Below are positions 47,630 through 59,482 of a DNA stretch of 64,000 nt, piece by piece; positions within the stretch are counted from its first letter, which is position 1; each line of letters begins with the position of its first letter. A model generated the notes under the pieces. The model saw only the letters and a list, made by a program, of their open reading frames with translations, was not told the DNA's origin and ran no database searches. The stretch is from Sebastes aleutianus (lineage: Eukaryota; Chordata; Actinopteri; Perciformes; Sebastidae). A program made the translations under genes and the position numbers. The stretch is from contig CAKAKS010000001.1 of the NCBI GenBank assembly GCA_916700875.1, positions 12,525,741 through 12,589,740 on the forward strand, written 5' to 3'.

Positions 47630-50600
47630 ATGGCGAGCGGTGGAGGAGTCTCGGTGGCTTCTCTGTGGACTGAAGTGAACCGCTGTGGACAGAATGGAGA
47701 CTTTACAAGAGCCCTGAAAGCTCTGACTAAAAGTAGGTATCCACATCTGTCGTCGTTACTCTCAAACGGAACTGGAGCTGCGGTTACACGGTAGACAAAC
47801 GGCTCCATGTCTTCACTAAGCTAAGCTAAAGCTAGGGGCCAGCTGTTAGCATGTGGCTAGGCTAACACATGTTAGACATCTACTTGTCAGGTCTGTAAAA
47901 CACTGAGTTAGCTTTAGATACCAAATACTTTTTACTAATTGTATACTCAAGTGTTTTAGCTACATATGTAGGTTTTATGTTAAGTAATAAAGTGATATTT
48001 TGCTCCAGAAATGCTCCGTCCTCTCCTGATGAGTGACGTGTCCCTATAGCAGGGGTCTCTAAGCAACCTGCGTCTCTTCAGCTCCTCGCGAGTGGCTCCC
48101 TGTACACCTATTAAAACATTAGTGGAAATGAATAACTGTTTTATTGTTTACATTTTCATTTTTATTTATCTTTGTTGTAGGTCTATGGTACGAGGGTAAG
48201 GCGGAGTATTAGGGGCACATTGAGGAAAAAAATAAATAAATCTGAGATTTCGAGAATAAAGTCATGATATAAGGAGAAAAAAGTCACAAGTTCATGAGAA
48301 AAAAGTTGTAATTTTATTAGAATAAAATCAAAATTTAAGAGAAAAAAGTCACAAGTTCATGAGAAAAAGAGTTGTAATTTTATGAGAATAAAGTCATAAT
48401 ATTACGAGAATAAAGTCACAAGTTGATGAGAAAAAAAAGTTGTAATATTATAAGAATAAAGTCATAAATTTAAGAGAAAAAAGTCGTGGTATTATGAGAA
48501 TAAAGTCATAAATTTAAGAGAAAAAACTTGTAATTTTATGAGAATAAAGTCATAATATTACGAGAATAAAGTCACAAGTTTATGTAAAAAAAAATTGTAA
48601 TATTATGAGAATAAAGTCATAAATTTAAGAGAAAAAAGTCGTAGTATTATGAGAATAAAGTCAATATTATAAAGTAGTAATTTTTACAAGTTATTTTCTT
48701 TTTTACTTGTAAAGTATGACTTTATTCTCGTAATAATACGATTTTTATTCTCCTAATATTATGACTTTATTCTGTAAATCTCGGATGTTTTTTCCCCTCA
48801 ATGTGGCCCCTAAAACTCTGTAGTACGTTTTCACTTTGGCCCTCACTGCATTAGACTTATATACTATATACTCTATACTATATGGCTCTTTTGATAGTAA
48901 AGGTTGCTGACCCCTGGTCTAGCCTTACAGCTAACTTATCATGGTGGGGAGCTAAACCAGCCTTCATTCACAAATCCGTTAAAACTTGTATTCGCTGTTG
49001 ATTCCTCTTTTAATAATCTTGTTTTGAGTCAATACTATATATTTTTCTTTAATCTGCATTATTAATGAATATTTCGGCTGTGTGTTTGTGTCCTCTTCTG
49101 TTGCAGTTCTGCATGAAAACAGGGATGACGTGACGGCCCATCACTGTAAAATAGTTTGCCTTGTCCAGATTGGGAGCTTCAAAGAGGCGCTGAATGTCAT
49201 GAACACACATTCAAAACTGCTCAGCAGGTAAACAAATGATTTATATTCCCTTGTTTATAACTCTTACATGTGTTGATTAGTAAAATGTGCATTCTATACT
49301 ATATAATATGATATATACAGGATGCATATATACAGTATGTATATATATATATATATATTCATAACAAGATATAATAAGTAAGTAAGTAAACAATAAAGAT
49401 GTAATAAATAAGTAAATGCTTTGCCATGCTTGATTCTTTACACCTACTTGCTTGCATGTCTTGCGATTTTCTCTATTTCTCTGTTGAAATAATGTTTTTT
49501 TTCTCTTCTCTCTCAGTGATGTTGTGTTTGAGAAGGCGTACTGCGAGTACCGGCTGAACAGAGTGGAAAGTGCCCTGAAGACCATTGAGGCTGCTCCTGA
49601 ACAAACAGACAAGTTGAAAGAGCTCTACGGTCAAGTGGTACGGCTGTTTAGAAATTATGTTATTGCTGGATGCTTTTGATTTGTAGACTGTTTACTTTTG
49701 AGACTTTTAAGTGGAAAGAATACCTGTGTTCCTGCCCACCCTCTTGTTGATGTGGTGCATCTCGCAAAAGCACACAATTTGTCCACAAGATCTGACTGAT
49801 ATGAGCTCTTAAACTGCTGTGTATTTGTGGCTTAAAGCTGCTGAATATTGATAATCTAACCTTGTAATTTTTATTTTTGAATATTTTTATGTCTCTCTAC
49901 TCTCAAAGAGAAACATTTTTAATCACTGAAGCTTGTGGTGTTTGATTTAAAGACTCCGGCTCTCTCTTTTCATTGTCTAGTTGTACAGACTGGAGCGCTA
50001 CGACGACTGCAAGGCCGTCTACACAGATCTGATCAGGAACTCCCAGGATGAGTACGAGGAGGAAAGGAAGACCAACCTCGCTGCTGTGGTGGCTTCTATG
50101 AGTCAGTGGGAGGAAGCTCCGTTGGTAAGCACTCCTCTACAAAATGTATTTTTTGGCTTTTTGACAGTCTACGTTTTGTGTTAACTCTGGAACAGTTTCT
50201 TTCACTTGAATGCTGATTATAACAAAATAAAGTAAAATGACTCAGGAGCTCATATTCAGATACTTCTTCAAATGTTTTTTACCAGTATTAATAGGCCGAT
50301 ATAATAACGATAGTTTGGAGCAGAAAAAAGCCGATAGCTCGGCCACTATCTGAGTCCAGTTGTGCCGTTAACGATAGTTTGTAAAACGTCCTATCGGTGT
50401 CTACCTTTAGTATGAATACCAGAGAGGAAGAGCTCAGACAGTCTGACCGTGCTCAGCTCAAGGTTACTGGAACTGGAGTCAGACTGGATGTGTCACCAAG
50501 CAAATGACTGTGCATTTATTTAATTTTTTTGGTTATTAAGATGAGGTGTTATGTCTTCTGCAGGAGGATTTAGGTCTTCCCGAATCCACGTATGAGCTGT

Positions 50601-53600
50601 GCTACAATGCTGCCTGCGCTCTGATTGGCCAGGGACAGCTAACAGAGGCCAACAATAAACTACAACAAGCAGAAGGTCAGTCCCTCTCTGTTCTGCCTTC
50701 TCGGTCAAGTTTTGATCCTTTTTTAATTTGACATTAACTGATTCTTTTTCTTTCACAGAGCTTTGCAGAGCCTCGTTGGCAGATGATTCTGTGAGTTATG
50801 CCTTGTTTTTCTAAAACATTTAAGCATCTTTCCATAAGACGGTAGAAGATGCTTCAGAGATGATGATGTGATGCACTTTGTGAAACTTTATATTTGTGTT
50901 TATTTATCTTGAAAGATCATTAAGTGGAAAATAAAAAGAGAGTGAACCCTCATAGAATTAAGGACTTGATAATGAAAAAGCACAAATAAATTATGAAATC
51001 TTATTTTCAGTAATATTTTTTTATCTGGAGAGTGAAGTTGTCTTGTTAAATCTTACTGAACAGAAGGCAGCAGCCAACATTTTTAATTCCCAGAAGTAGT
51101 TTGGACAAAGAATAAGATTGGTATTTTGAGTTTTTTATTTGTTTGAGTTGAGATGTTACCAAGGTAGACGATGGATGGCAATAAAATACTGATATTACTA
51201 GAAACTACAAATTGATCAAGTAGGAATTATTATGGTGTTTTTATTTTTAAGAAATGTACAACACTGCCCATGCTTGTCTTAATTCCCTTAGGATAATCAC
51301 TGTCATTGTCACTTTCAGGATGTGACTGAGGAGGACATCGAGTCAGAGCTGGCCGTCATCCATTCTCAGATGGCGTTCATCATGCAGTTACAAGGTCGGA
51401 CAGACGAGGCCCTGCAGCTCTACAACCAGGTCATCAAGCTCAAGTGAGTGCATCGTTCATTGCATTTAAAGCAGATGATGAGAATGTAGATAAGACATGA
51501 TAAATGAATTACACTCAAAATACTAGTGTATGAAGGTGGAGAGAGAGCCTGTAACCATAACTGTATATATACAATGATTTAAGAGGTGCTGGATTAATTT
51601 TCTTTAATATCACGGTTATTATCAATACCGGTATATCACGACACCCCTAGCTGTGATGGCAATTCATGCTACATTTGTGCCAGAAACAGTTTAAAAGGCA
51701 TTACTAAAGTCCACACACAACTTGTACTTTTTATGTGTCAACAGTGCAGATGTCAAATAGATATTCCATAATGTGCTCTTAATTTGCAGGCCATCAGATG
51801 TTGGGCTGCTTGCTGTGACCGCCAACAATATCATTACAATAAACAAGGTGAGTGTGTGACAAATCTTACCAAGTTAAATATTTCATCATAAAAGCAACAG
51901 CAGCAGTGTTTTAATTAAAGCTCTGTTTCTGTTTTCTTAGGACCAAAACGTGTTCGACTCAAAGAAAAAGGTGAAACTGACGAACGCTGAAGGTGTCGAA
52001 TACAAGCTGGCGACGAAGCAGCTGCAGGCTATCGACTTCAACAAAGCCCTCCTGGCCATGTACACTAACCAGGTAGCTAACAAGCTGCTGTGAGTCAGAT
52101 GAAGAGGATGAACATAATTTTAGATTTAATTACTGATGTATGATGCATTTTTTGCTGTTTGCCGTCAACAGGCCGACCAGTGCAGGAAACTGTCATCCAG
52201 TCTTCAGTCTCAGAATCCGGGTCACCCGCGGCCGGTCCTCATCCAGGTCGCTCAGCTGTGCAGAGAGAAGCAGCATAGTCGGGCCATAGAGCTGCTCCAG
52301 GTAGAAATGAACAACACTGCTGGATGTATTCAGTCTGATTATTCTTTGTCCCCCCCCTTTTAGTTACTGCAATAATGTAGTTTATTTAGTATGTTAAACA
52401 GGATTCTATGAAATGATTTAGTTTAGTTTGGTATGCATTCAGTGATTTGTATTTTCTTAAGATCATGCTTACTGACTATTCTTTTGTTTTCCAGCAATTC
52501 TCAGACCAACATCCAGAGAGTGCATCTGGCATCAAACTGACAATGGCACAACTCTATTTAATACAAGGTACTGACATGTTTTAATATTGATTACGGTTTG
52601 ATGCATTTAGAAAGTTCTTTCTCTCTTAGGACAGGATATCCGTTAAAAATGTTTTAGCTTCCTATAATAAATACATGCATATCTTTGTCAAATGAAAGCA
52701 TGTTTTATTGGTTAAGTGGGTAGTTTATTCAGTTTCTAAATCATTGGAGTGCCTAAATAGTGGCTGCATTTGTGTTATAATCCTGTTTTTTTTTTTTTTT
52801 TGGGGTCCTCAGGTCACGTAACAAAAGCTTGTGATGTTCTACGGTCCATTGAAGAGTTCAAGCACAAATCGGGGATGGTAAGGCTGTTTGGATTTGTGAC
52901 CATTTAGTTACTGCGTAAACTCTTTGATTTAGCTTCAGTCAACTCTCACACTGTTCATCTAAACTGTGTCAATCTCTCCTCAGATTTCAGCTCTGGTAAC
53001 GATGTACTCCCACGAAGAAGACATTGACAGCGCTATTGAGATTTTCAAACAAGCCATTGAGCACTACCAGTCTGAACAGGTTTGTGTCCGACATCTCTCA
53101 CTCTGTTGCAAGTTGATATAAGACAATAGTGATTCTTTTGTGACTCTAGTGAGTCTTCCTGTGAACTGGGTAGCTAACTTTGGCAACGATGGCCACCTAC
53201 AGAAACTCAAAATATAAACAATTCAACATTCATGGAACAAAACAAATCCACTGTATTTGATTGATGAGTCATCTGAAGGAACGGCAGTTCAGGAAACATT
53301 GCAGCATTGAGGGCTTCAGAGAATAAAGTCTAAACAAAGATGGAGTCAAATTTAAAGTAGTTAAGGCTGTGGGTAATACTTTCATCTGACAAGACAAGCC
53401 AACACATGAACTCTTTTGTGATATCTGAATGTGTTTCCACTGTGTGTAATCAGCAGCCTGTTCTTCCTCCTCCACAGACCGGATCCGCTGCACACTTGGC
53501 ACTTGTACGAGAAGCTGCCAATTTCAAACTGAAGTACGGACGGAAAAAAGAGGCCATTAGTGATCTGGAGCAGCTGTGGAAGTGAGTTACAGCCCTGCAG

Positions 53601-56600
53601 AACACTCTGAGGTTCAACATGTGTCGAGTATTTGGGAAGGGGGGGAAACACATAATGTGCTCCTTAGAGGTTATTTCACAGATGTTGATTCTGCTTTTTG
53701 TTCTATCAATCTCGTCGGCATGATTTCAAGTAGCTCATATGTTTATTGAGTTCTCAAAAAGGTTGATAAACATCGTTACAATGTGCTTATAGAGCAGAAA
53801 AAACTAGTTATAAAAGGAGAAACTCAATGTGAAGGCGAAGCATTTATTCATTTACATATTTATGCAGCACATCTGTGAGTGTGTGCAAGATTTAAAGGAA
53901 TAGTTCTGGTGTTTTCTGACTATGGATAAGTACCTCATACAACCCCACTTCAGAACATCCAAACTATCTATTTTTTGTGTTAGTCTATGTTTGTCCGGTG
54001 ATGGTCATTTTCATTGCAACATTTGTTTGAATTCCTTCTTTTACAACAATGAAGCTTAATTTGTTTAATTTTTCTTTAAACAGGCAAAACACCAACGACA
54101 TCCACACACTGGCACAACTCATCTCGGCCTATTCTTTGGTGGACACGGATAAAGCCAAATCGTATCCTTTTCACCTATTGAAATTATTGAAATGGAAGAC
54201 ACTAAAGCTGAAACGATGAGTTTTTAGTAATTGGCAACTGTTTTAGTACTCTTTTAGTTGTTTCAGACATTTTTCAAGCGAAAACACCAAACAAGTTTCT
54301 CAAATGTGAGTTTTTTCTGTGATATATGAATATCTTTGTTGTTTTGGATTAATGATCAGATAAAACGAGGAATATGAAGACGCCTCCTCAGTTTTTAGGA
54401 AAATATAATAGGCATTTTCCACCATTTTTGACATTTTATAGACAAAATTATGAATTAGTTGTGAAAATAATTGTTAGTTGCAGCCCTAGAAGACCACACC
54501 ATCGATGCTATTGACTAGTATGATGTTCATTGCATCGAACATGGCATTGGAGCTCCATCATTTATCATCCAACCTGAGATTATCATGATATTTTCATTTT
54601 ACTGTATATATACTACAAACTCTTGTATAACATTACTTTTCTAAGAATAATAATGCAAAACCCCCTTAGGTTAGGACTCTTTTAGATGACCTTATGATGG
54701 TGCAAATGAAAATGTACATTCATAGTTATGTCCTTAGCATTTCTCTCCAGCCTCAGCAAGCACCTCCCCTCTGCAGATACAATGGCGCTCAATGTGGACG
54801 TGGACGAGCTGGAGAACTCCCACGGGGCCACCTACGTCAGGAAAAAAGCTGCTAAGGTCACAGTAGAAAAACCTCCCAAAGAACAAAGGTAAACCCTCAT
54901 TACTCTCTTCAACATCGGCTTCATGATATTAATAACATTTACTAAATTTAGATGTATGTTTGTTTTTGTTTTTGTTTTATTGAGCAGAGTGGGAAGGATG
55001 AGCTTAGTTTCATTTTCACCTCCTCAATGCTAAAACGTTTGCGTTTTCTTTACAGCCAACCAGGCGAGATCAAAAAGAAGAAGAAGAAAAAGAGAGGTAA
55101 GCCATTAATCAAATATTGTTCGTGGGACAAATTATTTCCAAAATAATTAAAAGGTCACTTGCTCTCAGGAAATATTAAGATTAAAGTAAAACAAATCGTT
55201 ACTATTCAAAAAGTCTTTATGTCCTCTTATACAATAGTCCATTGAGTTATATCATGTGTACACTTTTAAAATGGGTAAAGTATAATCTGTGAACACTACT
55301 GACCTCTATGGTAAGGAGGATCGAACCTGCCAAAATCCAAAAATTAATAAAGAATTAAATAAATGACTCAATATGCCATTAAATGTACCAAAACAATATT
55401 TGAAATAAATGTAGAATATAATAGGCATTAATTAATTGATCAAATGTGACCTAAATTGATATTTCTGTTTTGATTTGCTTCTTTATTTACCTTTGAAATA
55501 ATTCCCCTATTTATCTTCTCTTCTATTTAGTTTCCCTTTTATATATTTATATATTTATTTTACAGTTGATTTATAATCTTTTAAATGTATTTATTTATTT
55601 ATTTATTTTGCATTAATTTCTATTAACTTTTAAAACCATATATTTATTTTGCATTTCTTATTATTTATTTTAAATGTATTTATTATATATTAAATTATGT
55701 ATTTATTTATTCATGCATTATTTTCCCATTCGCATTTCCCCCCTTTTTATTTATCTATTTATTTATGTATACATTTCTTTGTGCATTTCTGCTGCAAATG
55801 AAGGGGCTGTCATTCCTCTTACACAAGATACTTTCAAGATGATATATTATGCAGCTGGTTTTTGACCACAGATCCATCTCATTTATTTACTCACACTACA
55901 CTGAGCTGAGTGCCACCTTTCAGTGATTCTTCCTGATGTTCATGTTTAGGCAAACTTCCCAAGAACTGCGACCCCAAAGCGACCCCTGACATTGAGAGGT
56001 GGATGCCCATGAGGGAGCGTACCTACTACAGAGGCAAGAAGAAGGGGAAGAAGAAGGAGCAGATAGGAAAAGGCACACAGGGAGCGACGGCAGGAGCTTC
56101 GGCCGAGCTGTGAGTAAAGAAAGAATCACATGCATATGCACATCACCTGCGAGTGGAGTTGTCTGGGTGCAATTTCCTGTAATTGAAACCCAGTAATCAA
56201 CTGCACTAATGGAGGAAAAGCACCAGAGATTGTCCTGTTTGTTTCCCTGCCAACACATCCTCAGTGGAGACGTCCAGCTGCTGTGCAGAAGAAACAGCTT
56301 GTGTGTTATTTAGGCCAAAATAAAAAATATTCTCAGTCTGAGCCTAAGTAAAAATCCATATGCTGAGACTATCAGAAAGACTCTTACACTTAGGAAAGAC
56401 ATAACAATTCATCATATTTGATAAGTTGATCACATGTTTTGTTTGTAAATTTAAAAGTAAAATAAATGTAGTGAAGTAAAAATAAGGTGTAAGTTATATA
56501 GGATTACGTTTTTTTTAATTAATTTCATTATTTGTAATGAAATTAGGTTTGGATAACAGCAGACTAATTACACATGACACCTACGACAGGTCTAGATCAC

Positions 56601-56937
56601 TCGTAAATTGTGTTCGTAACAAAGACAAAATTCAAAATATGAGAAAATTGGTGAATGTGACGAGTTCTCCTAATTCACTCGGACAATCTGTTTGTACGAG
56701 TGGTTCTTGCATGAGGCCCAATCTGTGACACGATCCTGGCTCATATTCTGTTTCAGGGATGCCAGTAAGACAGCCAGCAGCCCCCCTACCTCCCCCAGAC
56801 CAGGGTCTGCATCCGGTTCATCTACAGCCCCCGCCAGCAACGTGGTCCCCCCACGACAGCAGAAACCTGCAGCCTCGGGGGCCACGCGCAAGAAGGTACC
56901 ACAGAAGAAGAAGAAGGGAGGCAAAGGAGGCTGGTAG
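47630..56937 (+). CDS. srp72: signal recognition particle subunit SRP72
   Basis: Nineteen exons join in frame into 670 codons plus TAG (human 671 aa): 47630-47732, 49107-49227, 49517-49637, 49981-50124, 50564-50675, 50759-50790, 51319-51443, 51790-51847, 51941-52072, 52172-52300, 52495-52567, 52813-52877, 52984-53079, 53478-53581, 54084-54161, 54751-54888, 55056-55096, 55950-56109 and 56757-56937. All borders are GT/AG; exon 6 has only 32 bases and the exon 15 donor (GTATCC) is weak. SRP72 binds SRP68 and 7S RNA in the ribonucleoprotein that targets nascent secretory and membrane proteins to the ER. The N-terminal two thirds are TPR-like helices (LYRLERYDDC, LQGRTEEALQLYNQ-like). A Lys-rich run near 548-557 precedes the conserved RNA-binding motif ERWMPMRERTYYRGKKKG (about 573-590), and the protein ends KKKKGGKGGW as in mammals. 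A transposon sits directly upstream of the ATG. Confidence 0.96.
48050..48916. mobile_element. inverted-repeat element with an internal AT-rich tandem array, srp72 intron 1
   Basis: The outer ends CAGGGGTCTCTAAGCAACCT and AGGTTGCTGACCCCTG are inverted repeats of hAT type. Inside is a second inverted pair, GGGGCACATTGAGGAAAAAA at about 48209 against TTTTTTCCCCTCAATGTGGC near 48788. It encloses a tandem array (about 48230-48790) of variants of GAGAATAAAGTCATAATATT and AAGAGAAAAAAGTC. The last ~90 bp of the array are inverted relative to the rest. Confidence 0.7.
49300..49360. repeat. TA-rich microsatellite, srp72 intron 2
   Basis: A TATATA run with TATG and CATA interruptions, followed by AAGTAAGTAAGTAAAC. 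Intronic and non-coding. Confidence 0.6.
54187..54489 (+). repeat. GGCTGCAACTAA-type element, srp72 intron 15
   Basis: Runs from an AAAGCTGAAACGATGAG end to TTGTTAGTTGCAGCCCTAG. It contains TTTCTCAAATGTGAG and GACATTTTATAGACAAAA, landmarks of the AT-rich element also seen in pieces elsewhere in the window. It is the longest copy here. Confidence 0.55.
55310..55800 (-). repeat. AT-rich dispersed repeat, srp72 intron 17
   Basis: Begins near GGAGGATCGAACCTGCCAAA and continues into long ATTTATTTATTT runs. It resembles, in part reversed, the AAACCTGCCAAAA segment at 34380-34450. Non-coding. Confidence 0.45.
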
Positions 56938-57434
56938 TCGGAGGGAAGCAACACATGAGGCAGAGAGGGGCCATGAGATACGGTGATGTCTCACCAAGAA
57001 ATCATAAGCTTTTCTCTTTTTTACGTTTCAAGTTAAATTTACTTTTGTTCTGGATATTCATTTAAATATGTGAAACCAAAAGTTCCTCTCTGGTGTTAAA
57101 AGTACAGAAGAGGGAGAGTATTTAAAGGACAATTCAACTGAAATTAACTTTTTGTTGCTCTGCAAAAGCAGATTTCAGCAGTGTTTCTGTTTTTACTTTT
57201 TTACTCATGACCTTCTGAGGTCACAGTAAAATGGATTAAACTACAGATGTTGCCACCTAGTTTTTCATTAAAGGTCAGAAAAAGAGTTTTTTTTTTTTTT
57301 GTACTGTTATCTGATGCTCTATTTTTTTTTATTTTTTTTTTTTATTTTCATCCAAATGACTCACATTCGTCCCTCTTGTAATGTGTGAGGTTTTCACAGA
57401 GACACTGCATACAGAAACATCTGTAAATGTCTTT

Positions 57435-57440
57435 AATAAA
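57435..57440 (+). terminator. candidate srp72 polyadenylation signal
   Basis: AATAAA about 500 bases after the srp72 stop codon, within T-rich then A-rich sequence. It is the first canonical hexamer on this strand after the stop that I could find. Confidence 0.55.
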
Positions 57441-57459
57441 ATGTGATAATAGATTGTTT

Positions 57460-59482
57460 GGTTGATCCATCCAACCACTATTCAATGAAGTTTCAATTTA
57501 ATCATTAAAATCATGTCCCTACTCACATCATCAGATTTAACAGTTTCATTTAATTCAGTGTCATTGCTGTATATTATAGCATTTTTTCTTAATATTGTAA
57601 ATTAATAACTTAAAATCCACAGATCAATTTCAATGGTTAAGACCGTAGAAAATAAACTGCTTTTGCATAGTAACTTTAAGTCCAAGTTTGGGAGAATTGT
57701 CCTTAATATCTCTTGGGTCTGAGTATTAGGATCTCATACTCTGACTGTTTGCTTCATGTTTCCTTAAATTGTCCCTTTACTTTCAATCAGCTGCAAAGAT
57801 GCAACGTTTAAGAATATTTATTTTTGAATCCCTGAGTTGGTCTAAATTCAAGCAAAAGAATTTAAATTCTTGAATTTAATTCTGTCCAAAGCATGTTTTA
57901 GGACCAAACAGGTGTCCCCTTTTGTTAAGTCTTAATAAAACCCTTAACAATGACACATGACCCCTTGATTTTTTTTTTGAGGGAATTGAATTTCATCTGC
58001 TTATTTAGGTAAGAAGAGAGTTTTTTTTGGCAGGAGGAGCCCCCTGGGGGTCACACAGTAGATGGATATAGATTGTCATTTATTGAGAAAGAATAGAATA
58101 TAAATCTGCCTTTTAGAGTAAAAGCAGGTAAATATAATTTTGTTACAAACTTCTCATAGAGCAGCTCGAGTAAAGCGCTGACTAGCTGATGTCAGGAAAC
58201 CATCCTGCACATAAATATACTAACAAAGCAAGTCACAGCAGTGTTTATGTTAATCTATGTGCAATTCTTATTTGATTTTCAAATCACAAGTTATAGAACA
58301 AAATACATCTCCCAGTATTTAATAATCAGAATCAGATGTATTTGCCAAGTACATACATAAAAGGAATTTGACTCCGGTTTTATGCATTTCTCTTGATTTA
58401 GTCCTACTTTCACAGAAATAGAAATAACAGTTAGGGACAAGGACTCACAGCTGTATATAAAGAACCAATGACCTATTAGAAATAAAATGTCTGCATACAA
58501 GTCAAGTGTTCTGTATGTTGTAAGGTTACTCTAATTCAGTGGCTCTCAATATGGACAAGAAAAGTGATGAGAAAGGAAAAAACGTATTTCTCATTATCTT
58601 CATCTCTTTTTTACCTCCATTTATTGTATTTTTTAGGAGTTGTGCAGGAGGTTCTGTAGTCAACTTTGGGGATTATAATCATTTTTATTAAGTTAACCCC
58701 AACCAATACAGATATATTCAATTTACTCCATGTATGTTAAGGGGACTCAATGCTGCATACAAGTTTAATATCCTGGTAAACCACACCTGATGGTTATGGT
58801 GCATTCACCTGCTCCTCGGATGTTCCCATTTCTTGAGTTGGGAAGTCGTTCTTCTGACTTTGTTGTGTTCATGAGCTTAATTTAGTAATGTGGAAAAGAC
58901 GCTAAAGAAGATTTGTTGTATTTCATTGCTCAGAACGTTTAAAACAACAAGTTGATAGCTGTTTATATATATATATATATATATAAAACCACTAAAATAT
59001 TGCTTTACCTAACTTGTTATCAGGGTAATGAATAACTTTTCTAACTAATCTACGTCATTCTACGTGCACAGCAACTAGTTATATAATAGGCCTACCATAT
59101 TACAAATATTTACTTACATGTGAGCAGAAAAATGATATGCAAGACGTGAATTAATAAAACCTTTCTTACCATCAACATTTACTTTCGCCCACCATGTTTC
59201 TGCGTAATATGACCCAGAAAGTCGTGTAGGTTACCAACATTTTTGCAACCTAATGGGACATTCACATGAATTTCCCCAGTCGGGAACTCACTTTTCTGAT
59301 TATTCCGACACCATTTGAATGCAGCCTTAATCACCATAATTGACTCCCTCACGTTGTGGGAGTGGTTCTCAGGTAATTGACAAACCCCATGTGCTGTGAA
59401 TCCATCCAGAGCTCCTTCAGACTCCTGTCCAAGCAGTCTTAAGAGTTTCAGTGCTGACTGAGGTTGTTGTTTTTTGGTCAGG
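57460..59482 (+). other. srp72-snapc1 intergenic region
   Basis: Mostly AT-rich. 58321-58460 resembles a reversed L2-type 3' end (AATCAGATGTATTTGCCAAG, then AAGGAATTTGACTCCGG). 58965-58985 is a (TA)n run. The last bases before the snapc1 ATG (TTGTTTTTTGGTCAG) would serve as a splice acceptor for a 5' UTR intron, but no upstream exon was identified. Confidence 0.5.

Noticed and set aside
59474..59482. snapc1 start three codons earlier
   Set aside because: The earlier codon is TTG. The ATG at 59483 has a good context and fits the family N-terminus.
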